From: Auanema rhodensis
Taxonomy: Eukaryota; Nematoda; Chromadorea; Rhabditida; Rhabditidae
Length of the DNA stretch: 64,000 nucleotides
Direction: 5' to 3'
Assembly (NCBI GenBank): GCA_964057225.1
Contig: OZ059897.1
Coordinates: 18,538,001-18,602,000, forward strand
Under the pieces are notes generated by a model. That model was not told the DNA's origin. It did no database searches and saw nothing but the letters and a program-made list of their open reading frames with translations. Within the stretch, counting starts at the first letter, position 1. Every line of letters starts with the position of its first letter. The translations under genes were made by a program, and so were the position numbers. Below are positions 1 through 9,828 of the stretch, piece after piece.

Positions 1-113
1 TGATAACACAGATCGACGCAGCTTAAAAATCCGGATCGAATGCTTTATACTACATTAAGAAACGCTTGATACAAAAATTAGTTATGATCGTTTGAAAAAT
101 GATGCATTAGTGT

Positions 114-141
114 ATGTTGAGTTTCCATGTACACTCAACAT
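114..141. repeat. Dyad with 9-bp perfect arms in the invariant stretch (representative)
   Basis: ATGTTGAGT (114-122) and ACTCAACAT (133-141) are perfect reverse complements around the 10-base spacer ttccatgtac. An overlapping alternative pairs AGTGTA (109-114) with TACACT (130-135). It lies inside the stretch that hardly varies in 183 copies. The only arm change I found is ctcaaTatt in copies 66 and 72 (22961 and 25069), which turns a G-C pair into G-T. A palindromic protein site is the simplest functional reading; this is inference. Confidence 0.85.
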
Positions 142-291
142 TGCTTCCAAAAACATTTTGACAAAAATTTTTTCGAAAAATTTCAAAATAATTTAGCAAA
201 AAGTAGTTGTTTTTAGATTCCATTTCTCAAGGCAAAGACGATGGACAATGTTATTCAACGAAAAAATTAATTCTTCAGGGTGAAAATCGAG

Positions 292-313
292 GATATAAGT
301 GTGAACTTATATC
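292..313. repeat. Dyad with 8-bp perfect arms, poorly kept (representative)
   Basis: GATATAAG (292-299) and CTTATATC (306-313) flank TGTGAA. A second small dyad overlaps it: ATATC (309-313), AGTT, GATAT (318-322). Unlike the other two dyads it is broken in whole subtypes: cgGGTatataTgtg changes the left arm and cttataAAag changes the right arm (for example copies 47 and 51). That argues against a required role and makes it a useful contrast. Confidence 0.75.
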
Positions 314-681
314 AGTTGATATCTCGGTGCATTTTTAAGCTAGCGCAAATCTGATAACACAGATCGACGCAGCTTAACAATCCGGATCGAATGCTTTATA
401 CTACATTAAGAAACGCTTGATACAAAAATTAGTTATGATCGTTTGAAAAATGATGCATTAGTGTATGTTGAGTTTCCATGTACACTCAACATTGCTTCCA
501 AAAACATTTTGACAAAAATTTTTTCGAAAAATTTCAAAATAATTTAGCAAAAAGTAGATGTTTTTAGATTCCATTTCTCAAGGCAAAGACGATAGACAAT
601 GTTATTCAACGAAAAAATTAATTCTTCAGGGTGAAAATCGAGGATATAAGTGTGAACTTATATCAGTTGATATCTCGGTGC

Positions 682-732
682 ATTTTTAAGCTAGCGCAAA
701 TCTGATAACACAGATCGACGCAGCTTAAAAAT
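682..732. repeat. Junction dyad: 51-bp interrupted inverted repeat (representative)
   Basis: Arms and mismatches, in order: ATTTTTAAGCT (682-692), unpaired A, GCG (694-696), CAA, ATCTG (700-704), loop ATAACA (705-710), CAGAT (711-715), CGA, CGC (719-721), AGCTTAAAAAT (722-732). The 11-bp outer, 3-bp middle and 5-bp inner arms are all complementary, with only CAA/CGA and one bulged A between them. It recurs at every copy junction, monomer position 331 to position 30 of the next copy. The frequent gcttGaaaat variant leaves a G.U pair if transcribed; gacCcagc breaks the middle arm. It could be a cruciform, an RNA hairpin on either strand, or a site for a dimeric protein; which of these is unknown. 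Confidence 0.85.
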
Positions 733-2106
733 CCGCATCGAATGCACTATACTACATTGAAAAACGCTTGATACAAAAATTAGTTATGATCGTTTGAAAA
801 ATGATGCATTAGTGTATGTTGAGTTTCCATGTACACTCAACATTGCTTCCAAAAACATTTTGACAAAAATTTTTTCGAAAAATTTCAAAATAATTTAGCA
901 AAAAGTAGATGTTTTTAGATTCCTTTTTTCAAGGCAAAGACGATGGACAATGTTATTCAACAAAAAAATTATTTCTTCAGGGTGAAAATCGAGGATATAA
1001 GTGTGAACTTATATCAGTTGATATCTCGGTGCATTTTTAAGCTAGCGCAAATCTGATAACACAGATCGACGCAGCTTAAAAATCCGGATCGAATGCTTTA
1101 TACTACATTAAGAAACGCTTGATACAAAAATTAGTTATGATCGTTTGAAAAATGATGCATTAGTGTATGTTGAGTTTCCATGTACACTCAACATTGCTTC
1201 CAAAAACATTTTGACAAAAATTTTTTCGAAAAATTTCAAAATAATTTAGCAAAAAGTAGTTGTTTTTAGATTCCATTTCTCAAGGCAAAGACGATAGACA
1301 ATGTTATTCAACGAAAAAATTAATTCTTCAGGGTGAAAATCGAGGATATAAGTGTGAACTTATATCAGTTGATATCTCGGTGCATTTTTAAGCTAGCGCA
1401 AATCTGATAACACAGATCGACGCAGCTTAAAAATCCGCATCGAATGCACTATACTACATTGAAAAACGCTTGATACAAAAATTAGTTATGATCGTTTGAA
1501 AAATGATGCATTAGTGTATGTTGAGTTTCCATGTACACTCAACATTGCTTCCAAAAACATTTTGACAAAATTTTTTTCGAAAAATTTCAAAATAATTTAG
1601 CAAAAAGTAGATGTTTTTAGATTCCTTTTTTCAAGGCAAAGACGATGGACAATGTTATTCAACGAAAAAATTATTTCTTCAGGGTGAAAATCGAGGATAT
1701 AAGTGTGAACTTATATCAGTTGATATCTCGGTGCATTTTTAAGCTAGCGCAAATCTGATAACACAGATCGACGCAGCTTAAAAATCCGCATCGAATGCAC
1801 TATACTACATTGAAAAACGCTTGATACAAAAATTAGTTATGATCGTTTGAAAAATGATGCATTAGTGTATGTTGAGTTTCCATGTACACTCAACATTGCT
1901 TCCAAAAACATTTTGACAAAAATTTTTTCGAAAAATTTCAAAATAATTTAGCAAAAAGTAGATGTTTTTAGATTCCTTTTTTCAAGGCAAAGACGATGGA
2001 CAATGTTATTCAACGAAAAAATTATTTCTTCAGGGTGAAAATCGAGGATATAAGTGTGAACTTATATCAGTTGATATCTCGGTGCATTTTTAAGCTAGCG
2101 CAAATC
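703..2106 (+). repeat. Four-copy block repeated at a 14-copy offset (left member)
   Basis: Copies 3-6 match copies 17-20 (5617-7020) in subtype order and private marks. Both blocks hold the rare caacAaaaaaa change, at 961 and 5875 (4,914 bp apart, exactly 14 x 351), and both hold the aaaaTttttttcg tract variant two copies later. Copy 7 and copy 21 continue the match except at atGgac/atAgac. This is a segmental duplicate within the array made by exchange in register. Confidence 0.85.
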
Positions 2107-5100
2107 TGATAACACAGATCGACGCAGCTTAAAAATCCGGATCGAATGCTTTATACTACATTAAGAAACGCTTGATACAAAAATTAGTTATGATCGTTTG
2201 AAAAATGATGCATTAGTGTATGTTGAGTTTCCATGTACACTCAACATTGCTTCCAAAAACATTTTGACAAAAATTTTTTCGAAAAATTTCAAAATAATTT
2301 AGCAAAAAGTAGTTGTTTTTAGATTCCATTTCTCAAGGCAAAGACGATGGACAATGTTATTCAACGAAAAAATTAATTCTTCAGGGTGAAAATCGAGGAT
2401 ATAAGTGTGAACTTATATCAGTTGATATCTCGGTGCATTTTTAAGCTAGCGCAAATCTGATAACACAGATCGACGCAGCTTAAAAATCCGCATCGAATGC
2501 ACTATACTACATTAAGAAACGCTTGATACAAAAATTAGTTATGATCGTTTGAAAAATGATGCATTAGTGTATGTTGAGTTTCCATGTACACTCAACATTG
2601 CTTCCAAAAACATTTTGACAAAAATTTTTTCGAAAAATTTCAAAATAATTTAGCAAAAAGTAGATGTTTTTAGATTCCATTTTTCAAGGCAAAGACGATG
2701 GACAATGTTATTCAACGAAAAAATTAATTCTTCAGGGTGAAAATCGAGGATATAAGTGTGAACTTATATCAGTTGATATCTCGGTGCATTTTTAAGCTAG
2801 CGCAAATCTGATAACACAGATCGACGCAGCTTAAAAATCCGCATCGAATGCACTATACTACATTGAGAAACGCTTAATACATAAATTAGTTATGATCGTT
2901 TGAAAAATGATGCATTAGTGTATGTTGAGTTTCCATGTACACTCAACATTGCTTCCAAAAACATTTTGACAAAAATTTTTTCGAAAAATTTCGAAATAAT
3001 TTAGCAAAAAGTAGATGTTTTTAGATTCCATTTTTCAAGGCAAAGACGATGGACAATGTTATTCAACGAAAAAATTAATTCTTCAGGGTGAAAATCGAGG
3101 ATATAAGTGTGAACTTATATCAGTTGATATCTCGGTGCATTTTTAAGCTAGCGCAAATCTGATAACACAGATCGACGCAGCTTAAAAATCCGCATCGAAT
3201 GCACTATACTACATTAAGAAACGCTTGATACAAAAATTAGTTATGATCGTTTGAAAAATGATGCATTAGTGTATGTTGAGTTTCCATGTACACTCAACAT
3301 TGCTTCCAAAAACATTTTGACAAAAATTTTTTCGAAAAATTTCAAAATAATTTAGCAAAAAGTAGATGTTTTTAGATTCCATTTTTCAAGGCAAAGACGA
3401 TGGACAATGTTATTCAACGAAAAAAATAATTCTTCAGGGTGAACATCGAGGATATAAGTGTGAACTTATATCAGTTGATATCTCGGTGCATTTTTAAGCT
3501 AGCGCAAATCTGATAACACAGATCGACGCAGCTTAAAAATCCGCATCGAATGCACTATACTACATTAAGAAACGCTTGATACAAAAATTAGTTATGATCG
3601 TTTGAAAAATGATGCATTAGTGTATGTTGAGTTTCCATGTACACTCAACATTGCTTCCAAAAACATTTTGACAAAAATTTTTTCGAAAAATTTCGAAATA
3701 ATTTAGCAAAAAGTAGATGTTTTTAGATTCCATTTTTCAAGGCAAAGACGATGGACAATGTTATTCAACGAAAAAATTAATTCTTCAGGGTGAAAATCGA
3801 GGATATAAGTGTGAACTTATATCAGTTGATATCTCGGTGCATTTTTAAGCTAGCGCAAATCTGATAACACAGATCGACGCAGCTTAAAAATCCGCATCGA
3901 ATGCACTATACTACATTGAGAAACGCTTAATACATAAATTAGTTATGATCGTTTGAAAAATGATGCATTAGTGTATGTTGAGTTTCCATGTACACTCAAC
4001 ATTGCTTCCAAAAACATTTTGACAAAAATTTTTTCGAAAAATTTCGAAATAATTTAGCAAAAAGTAGATGTTTTTAGATTCCATTTTTCAAGGCAAAGAC
4101 GATGGACAATGTTATTCAACGAAAAAATTAATTCTTCAGGGTGAAAATCGAGGATATAAGTGTGAACTTATATCAGTTGATATCTCGGTGCATTTTTAAG
4201 CTAGCGCAAATCTGATAACACAGATCGACGCAGCTTAAAAATCCGCATCGAATGCACTATACTACATTAAGAAACGCTTGATACAAAAATTAGTTATGAT
4301 CGTTTGAAAAATGATGCATTAGTGTATGTTGAGTTTCCATGTACACTCAACATTGCTTCCAAAAACATTTTGACAAAAATTTTTTCGAAAAATTTCGAAA
4401 TAATTTAGCAAAAAGTAGATGTTTTTAGATTCCATTTTTCAAGGCAAAGACGATGGACAATGTTATTCAACGAAAAAATTAATTCTTCAGGGTGAAAATC
4501 GAGGATATAAGTGTGAACTTATATCAGTTGATATCTCGGTGCATTTTTAAGCTAGCGCAAATCTGATAACACAGATCGACGCAGCTTAAAAATCCGCATC
4601 GAATGCACTATACTACATTAAGAAACGCTTGATACAAAAATTAGTTATGATCGTTTGAAAAATGATGCATTAGTGTATGTTGAGTTTCCATGTACACTCA
4701 ACATTGCTTCCAAAAACATTTTGACAAAAATTTTTTCGAAAAATTTCGAAATAATTTAGCAAAAAGTAGATGTTTTTAGATTCCATTTTTCAAGGCAAAG
4801 ACGATGGACAATGTTATTCAACGAAAAAATTAATTCTTCAGGGTGAAAATCGAGGATATAAGTGTGAACTTATATCAGTTGATATCTCGGTGCATTTTAA
4901 AGCTAGCGCAAATCTGATAACACAGATCGACGCAGCTTAAAAATCCGCATCGAATGCACTATACTACATTAAGAAACGCTTGATACAAAAATTAGTTATG
5001 ATCGTTTGAAAAATGATGCATTAGTGTATGTTGAGTTTCCATGTACACTCAACATTGCTTCCAAAAACATTTTGACAAAAATTTTTTCGAAAAATTTCAA

Positions 5101-5265
5101 AATAATTTAGCAAAAAGTAGATGTTTTTAGATTCCATTTTTCAAGGCAAAGACGATGGACAATGTTATTCAACGAAAAAATTATTTCTTCAGGGTGAAAA
5201 TCGAGGATATAAGTGTGAACTTATATCAGTTGATATCTCGGTGCATTTTTAAGCTAGCGCAAATC

Positions 5266-5616
5266 TGATAACACAGATCGACGCAGCTTAACAATCCGCA
5301 TCGAATGCACTATACTACATTGAAAAACGCTTGATACAAAAATTAGTTATGATCGTTTGAAAAATGATGCATTAGTGTATGTTGAGTTTCCATGTACACT
5401 CAACATTGCTTCCAAAAACATTTTGACAAAAATTTTTTCGAAAAATTTCAAAATAATTTAGCAAAAAGTAGATGTTTTTAGATTCCATTTCTCAAGGCAA
5501 AGACGATAGACAATGTTATTCAACGAAAAAATTAATTCTTCAGGGTGAAAATCGAGGATATAAGTGTGAACTTATATCAGTTGATATCTCGGTGCATTTT
5601 TAAGCTAGCGCAAATC
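5266..5616 (+). repeat. Chimeric monomer (copy 16)
   Basis: The first third has the rare cttaaCaatcc of copy 2 but then gcatcgaatgcactat and gaaaaacgc of the second subtype. The last half has catttCtc and atAgac of copy 2. The markers therefore switch at least twice inside one 351-bp unit, as gene conversion or a double exchange would leave it. Confidence 0.7.
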
Positions 5617-7020
5617 TGATAACACAGATCGACGCAGCTTAAAAATCCGCATCGAATGCACTATACTACATTGAAAAACGCTTGATACAAAAATTAGTTA
5701 TGATCGTTTGAAAAATGATGCATTAGTGTATGTTGAGTTTCCATGTACACTCAACATTGCTTCCAAAAACATTTTGACAAAAATTTTTTCGAAAAATTTC
5801 AAAATAATTTAGCAAAAAGTAGATGTTTTTAGATTCCTTTTTTCAAGGCAAAGACGATGGACAATGTTATTCAACAAAAAAATTATTTCTTCAGGGTGAA
5901 AATCGAGGATATAAGTGTGAACTTATATCAGTTGATATCTCGGTGCATTTTTAAGCTAGCGCAAATCTGATAACACAGATCGACGCAGCTTAAAAATCCG
6001 GATCGAATGCTTTATACTACATTAAGAAACGCTTGATACAAAAATTAGTTATGATCGTTTGAAAAATGATGCATTAGTGTATGTTGAGTTTCCATGTACA
6101 CTCAACATTGCTTCCAAAAACATTTTGACAAAAATTTTTTCGAAAAATTTCAAAATAATTTAGCAAAAAGTAGTTGTTTTTAGATTCCATTTCTCAAGGC
6201 AAAGACGATAGACAATGTTATTCAACGAAAAAATTAATTCTTCAGGGTGAAAATCGAGGATATAAGTGTGAACTTATATCAGTTGATATCTCGGTGCATT
6301 TTTAAGCTAGCGCAAATCTGATAACACAGATCGACGCAGCTTAAAAATCCGCATCGAATGCACTATACTACATTGAAAAACGCTTGATACAAAAATTAGT
6401 TATGATCGTTTGAAAAATGATGCATTAGTGTATGTTGAGTTTCCATGTACACTCAACATTGCTTCCAAAAACATTTTGACAAAATTTTTTTCGAAAAATT
6501 TCAAAATAATTTAGCAAAAAGTAGATGTTTTTAGATTCCTTTTTTCAAGGCAAAGACGATGGACAATGTTATTCAACGAAAAAATTATTTCTTCAGGGTG
6601 AAAATCGAGGATATAAGTGTGAACTTATATCAGTTGATATCTCGGTGCATTTTTAAGCTAGCGCAAATCTGATAACACAGATCGACGCAGCTTAAAAATC
6701 CGCATCGAATGCACTATACTACATTGAAAAACGCTTGATACAAAAATTAGTTATGATCGTTTGAAAAATGATGCATTAGTGTATGTTGAGTTTCCATGTA
6801 CACTCAACATTGCTTCCAAAAACATTTTGACAAAAATTTTTTCGAAAAATTTCAAAATAATTTAGCAAAAAGTAGATGTTTTTAGATTCCTTTTTTCAAG
6901 GCAAAGACGATGGACAATGTTATTCAACGAAAAAATTATTTCTTCAGGGTGAAAATCGAGGATATAAGTGTGAACTTATATCAGTTGATATCTCGGTGCA
7001 TTTTTAAGCTAGCGCAAATC
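5617..7020 (+). repeat. Four-copy block repeated at a 14-copy offset (right member)
   Basis: Copies 17-20 repeat copies 3-6 mark for mark, as described for the left member. The pair formed by copies 18 and 19 occurs a third time as copies 31-32 (10531-11232), 13 copies further on, now surrounded by segment 2 subtypes. That places an older block inside a newer neighbourhood. Confidence 0.82.
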
Positions 7021-9477
7021 TGATAACACAGATCGACGCAGCTTAAAAATCCGGATCGAATGCTTTATACTACATTAAGAAACGCTTGATACAAAAATTA
7101 GTTATGATCGTTTGAAAAATGATGCATTAGTGTATGTTGAGTTTCCATGTACACTCAACATTGCTTCCAAAAACATTTTGACAAAAATTTTTTCGAAAAA
7201 TTTCAAAATAATTTAGCAAAAAGTAGTTGTTTTTAGATTCCATTTCTCAAGGCAAAGACGATAGACAATGTTATTCAACGAAAAAATTAATTCTTCAGGG
7301 TGAAAATCGAGGATATAAGTGTGAACTTATATCAGTTGATATCTCGGTGCATTTTTAAGCTAGCGCAAATCTGATAACACAGATCGACGCAGCTTAAAAA
7401 TCCGCATCGAATGCACTATACTACATTGAAAAACGCTTGATACAAAAATTAGTTATGATCGTTTGAAAAATGATGCATTAGTGTATGTTGAGTTTCCATG
7501 TACACTCAACATTGCTTCCAAAAACATTTTGACAAAATATTTTTCGAAAAATTTCAAAATAATTTAGCAAAAAGTAGATGTTTTTAGATTCCTTTTTTCA
7601 AGGCAAAGACGATGGACAATGTTATTCAACGAAAAAATTATTTCTTCAGGGTGAAAATCGAGGATATAAGTGTGAACTTATATCAGTTGATATCTCGGTG
7701 CATTTTTAAGCTAGCGCAAATCTGATAACACAGATCGACGCAGCTTAAAAATCCGGATCGAATGCACTATACTACATTAAGAAACGCTTGATACAAAAAT
7801 TAGTTATGATCGTTTGAAAAATGATGCATTAGTGTATGTTGAGTTTCCATGTACACTCAACATTGCTTCCAAAAACATTTTGACAAAAATTTTTTCGAAA
7901 AATTTCAAAATAATTTAGCAAAAAGTAGATGTTTTTAGATTCCATTTTTCAAGGCAAAGACGATGGACAATGTTATTCAACGAAAAAATTAATTCTTCAG
8001 GGTGAAAATCGAGGATATAAGTGTGAACTTATATCAGTTGATATCTCGGTGCATTTTTAAGCTAGCGCAAATCTGATAACACAGATCGACGCAGCTTAAA
8101 AATCCGGATCGAATGCACTATACTACATTAAGAAACGCTTGATACAAAAATTAGTTATGATCGTTTGAAAAATGATGCATTAGTGTATGTTGAGTTTCCA
8201 TGTACACTCAACATTGCTTCCAAAAACATTTTGACAAAAATTTTTTCGAAAAATTTCAAAATAATTTAGCAAAAAGTAGATGTTTTTAGATTCCATTTTT
8301 CAAGGCAAAGACGATGGACAATGTTATTCAACGAAAAAATTAATTCTTCAGGGTGAAAATCGAGGATATAAGTGTGAACTTATATCAGTTGATATCTCGG
8401 TGCATTTTTAAGCTAGCGCAAATCTGATAACACAGATCGACGCAGCTTAAAAATCCGCATCGAATGCACTATACTACATTGAGAAACACTTGATACAAAA
8501 ATTAGTTATGATCGTTTGAAAAATGATGCATTAGTGTATGTTGAGTTTCCATGTACACTCAACATTGCTTCCAAAAACATTTTGACAAAAATTTTTTCGA
8601 AAAATTTCAAAATAATTTAGCAAAAAGTAGATGTTTTAAGATTCCATTTTTCAAGGCAAAGACGATGGACAATGTTATTCAACGGAAAAATTAATTCTTC
8701 AGGGTGAAAATCGAGGATATAAGTGTGAACTTATATCAGTTGATATCTCGGTGCATTTTTAAGCTAGCGCAAATCTGATAACACAGATCGACGCAGCTTA
8801 AAAATCCGCATCGAATGCGCTATACTACATTGAGAAACGCTTAATACAAAAATTAGTTATGATCGTTTGAAAAATGATGCATTAGTGTATGTTGAGTTTC
8901 CATGTACACTCAACATTGCTTCCAAAAATATTTTGACAAAAATTTTTTCGAAAAATTTCAAAATAATTTAGCAAAAAGTAGATGTTTTTAGATTCCATTT
9001 TTCAAGGCAAAGACGATAGACATTGTTATTCAACGAAAAAATTAATTCTTCAGGGTGAAAATCGAGGATATATGTGTGAACTTATATCAGTTGATATCTC
9101 GGTGCATTTTTAAGCTAGCGCAAATCTGATAACACAGATCGACGCAGCTTAAAAATCCGCATCGAATGCACTATACTACATTGAGAAACGCTTAATACAA
9201 AAATTAGTTATGATCGTTTGAAAAATGATGCATTAGTGTATGTTGAGTTTCCATGTACACTCAACATTGCTTCCAAAAACATTTTGACAAAAATTTTTTC
9301 GAAAAATTTCAAAATAATTTAGCAAAAGGTAGATGTTTTTAGATTCAATTTTTCAAGGCAAAGACGATGGACAATGTTATTCAACGAAAAAATTAATTCT
9401 TCAGGGTGAAATTCGAGGATATAAGTGTGAACTTATATCAGTTGATATCTCGGTGCATTTTTAAGCTAGCGCAAATC

Positions 9478-9828
9478 TGATAACACAGATCGACGCAGCT
9501 TAAAAATCCGCATCGAATGCACTATACTACATTGAGAAACGCTTAATACAAAAATTAGTTATGATCGTTTGAAAAATGATGCATTAGTGTATGTTGAGTT
9601 TCCATGTACACTCAACATTGCTTCCAAAAACATTTTGACAAAAATTTTTTCGAAAAATTTCAAAATAATTTAGCAAAAAGTAGATGTTTTTAGATTCCTT
9701 TTTTCAAGGCAAAGACGATGGACAATGTTATTCAACGAAAAAATTATTTCTTCAGGGTGAAAATCGAGGATATAAGTGTGAACTTATATCAGTTGATATC
9801 TCGGTTCATTTTTAAGCTAGCGCAAATC
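9478..9828 (+). repeat. T-subtype copy with private ggTtcat mark; twin at 11935-12285
   Basis: Copies 28 and 35 both read cggTtcattttt at 9806 and 12263, exactly 7 x 351 = 2,457 bp apart; no other copy that I read has this. Both are followed by U then T, so the 7-copy offset is a true higher-order relation rather than recurrent mutation. Confidence 0.85.

Larger units (their letters stand above)
1..351 (+). repeat. Reference monomer (copy 1) used for numbering
   Basis: This copy defines monomer positions 1-351; the start point is arbitrary because the array has no visible edge. In order it holds: the right half of the junction dyad (1-30); a variable stretch (about 25-86) with subtype markers at 34 (ccGg or ccCc), 44-45, 57-60, 67-68 and 86; a nearly invariant stretch (about 87-184) with a 9-bp-arm dyad at 114-141 and dense A/T tracts at 149-183; a second variable stretch (185-313) that includes the one-G insertion site near 209 and an 8-bp-arm dyad at 292-313; and a nearly invariant tail (314-351). 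C is 52 and G is 58 by hand count, with 12 CpG. I see no internal half-repeat when 1-175 is compared by eye with 176-351. Confidence 0.95.
1..7722 (+). repeat. Array segment 1, copies 1-22, mixed subtypes
   Basis: All 22 copies are 351 bp. One subtype carries ccggatc, ctttatac, gtagTtg and catttCtc (copies 1, 4, 7, 18, 21). A second carries gaaaaacgc, attcctttttt and ttatttc (copies 3, 5, 6, 17, 19, 20, 22). A third, in copies 8-15, carries actatac, mostly with attaagaa. Within it, copies 9 and 12 share the rarer attgagaa with cttaatacaTaaatt, three copies apart. Many copies in 2809-4914 have tttcGaaata rather than tttcaaaata. Subtype interspersion is higher here than at the right end of the window, which suggests less recent homogenisation. 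Confidence 0.9.

Noticed and set aside
281-330. CENP-B box-like site
   Set aside because: The ttc...cggg string in cgGGTatata copies has the wrong spacing against TTCGNNNNANNCGGG, and most copies lack cggg. I found no full match on either strand.
1-351. Monomer as an ancient dimer of ~176 bp
   Set aside because: The two halves show no alignable similarity by eye; only the length suggests it.
349-420. Hammerhead-ribozyme-like core (ctgataa ... gaaac)
   Set aside because: The core CTGATGA is not present (CTGATAA instead), and no stem arrangement with GAAA and a cleavage triplet fits.
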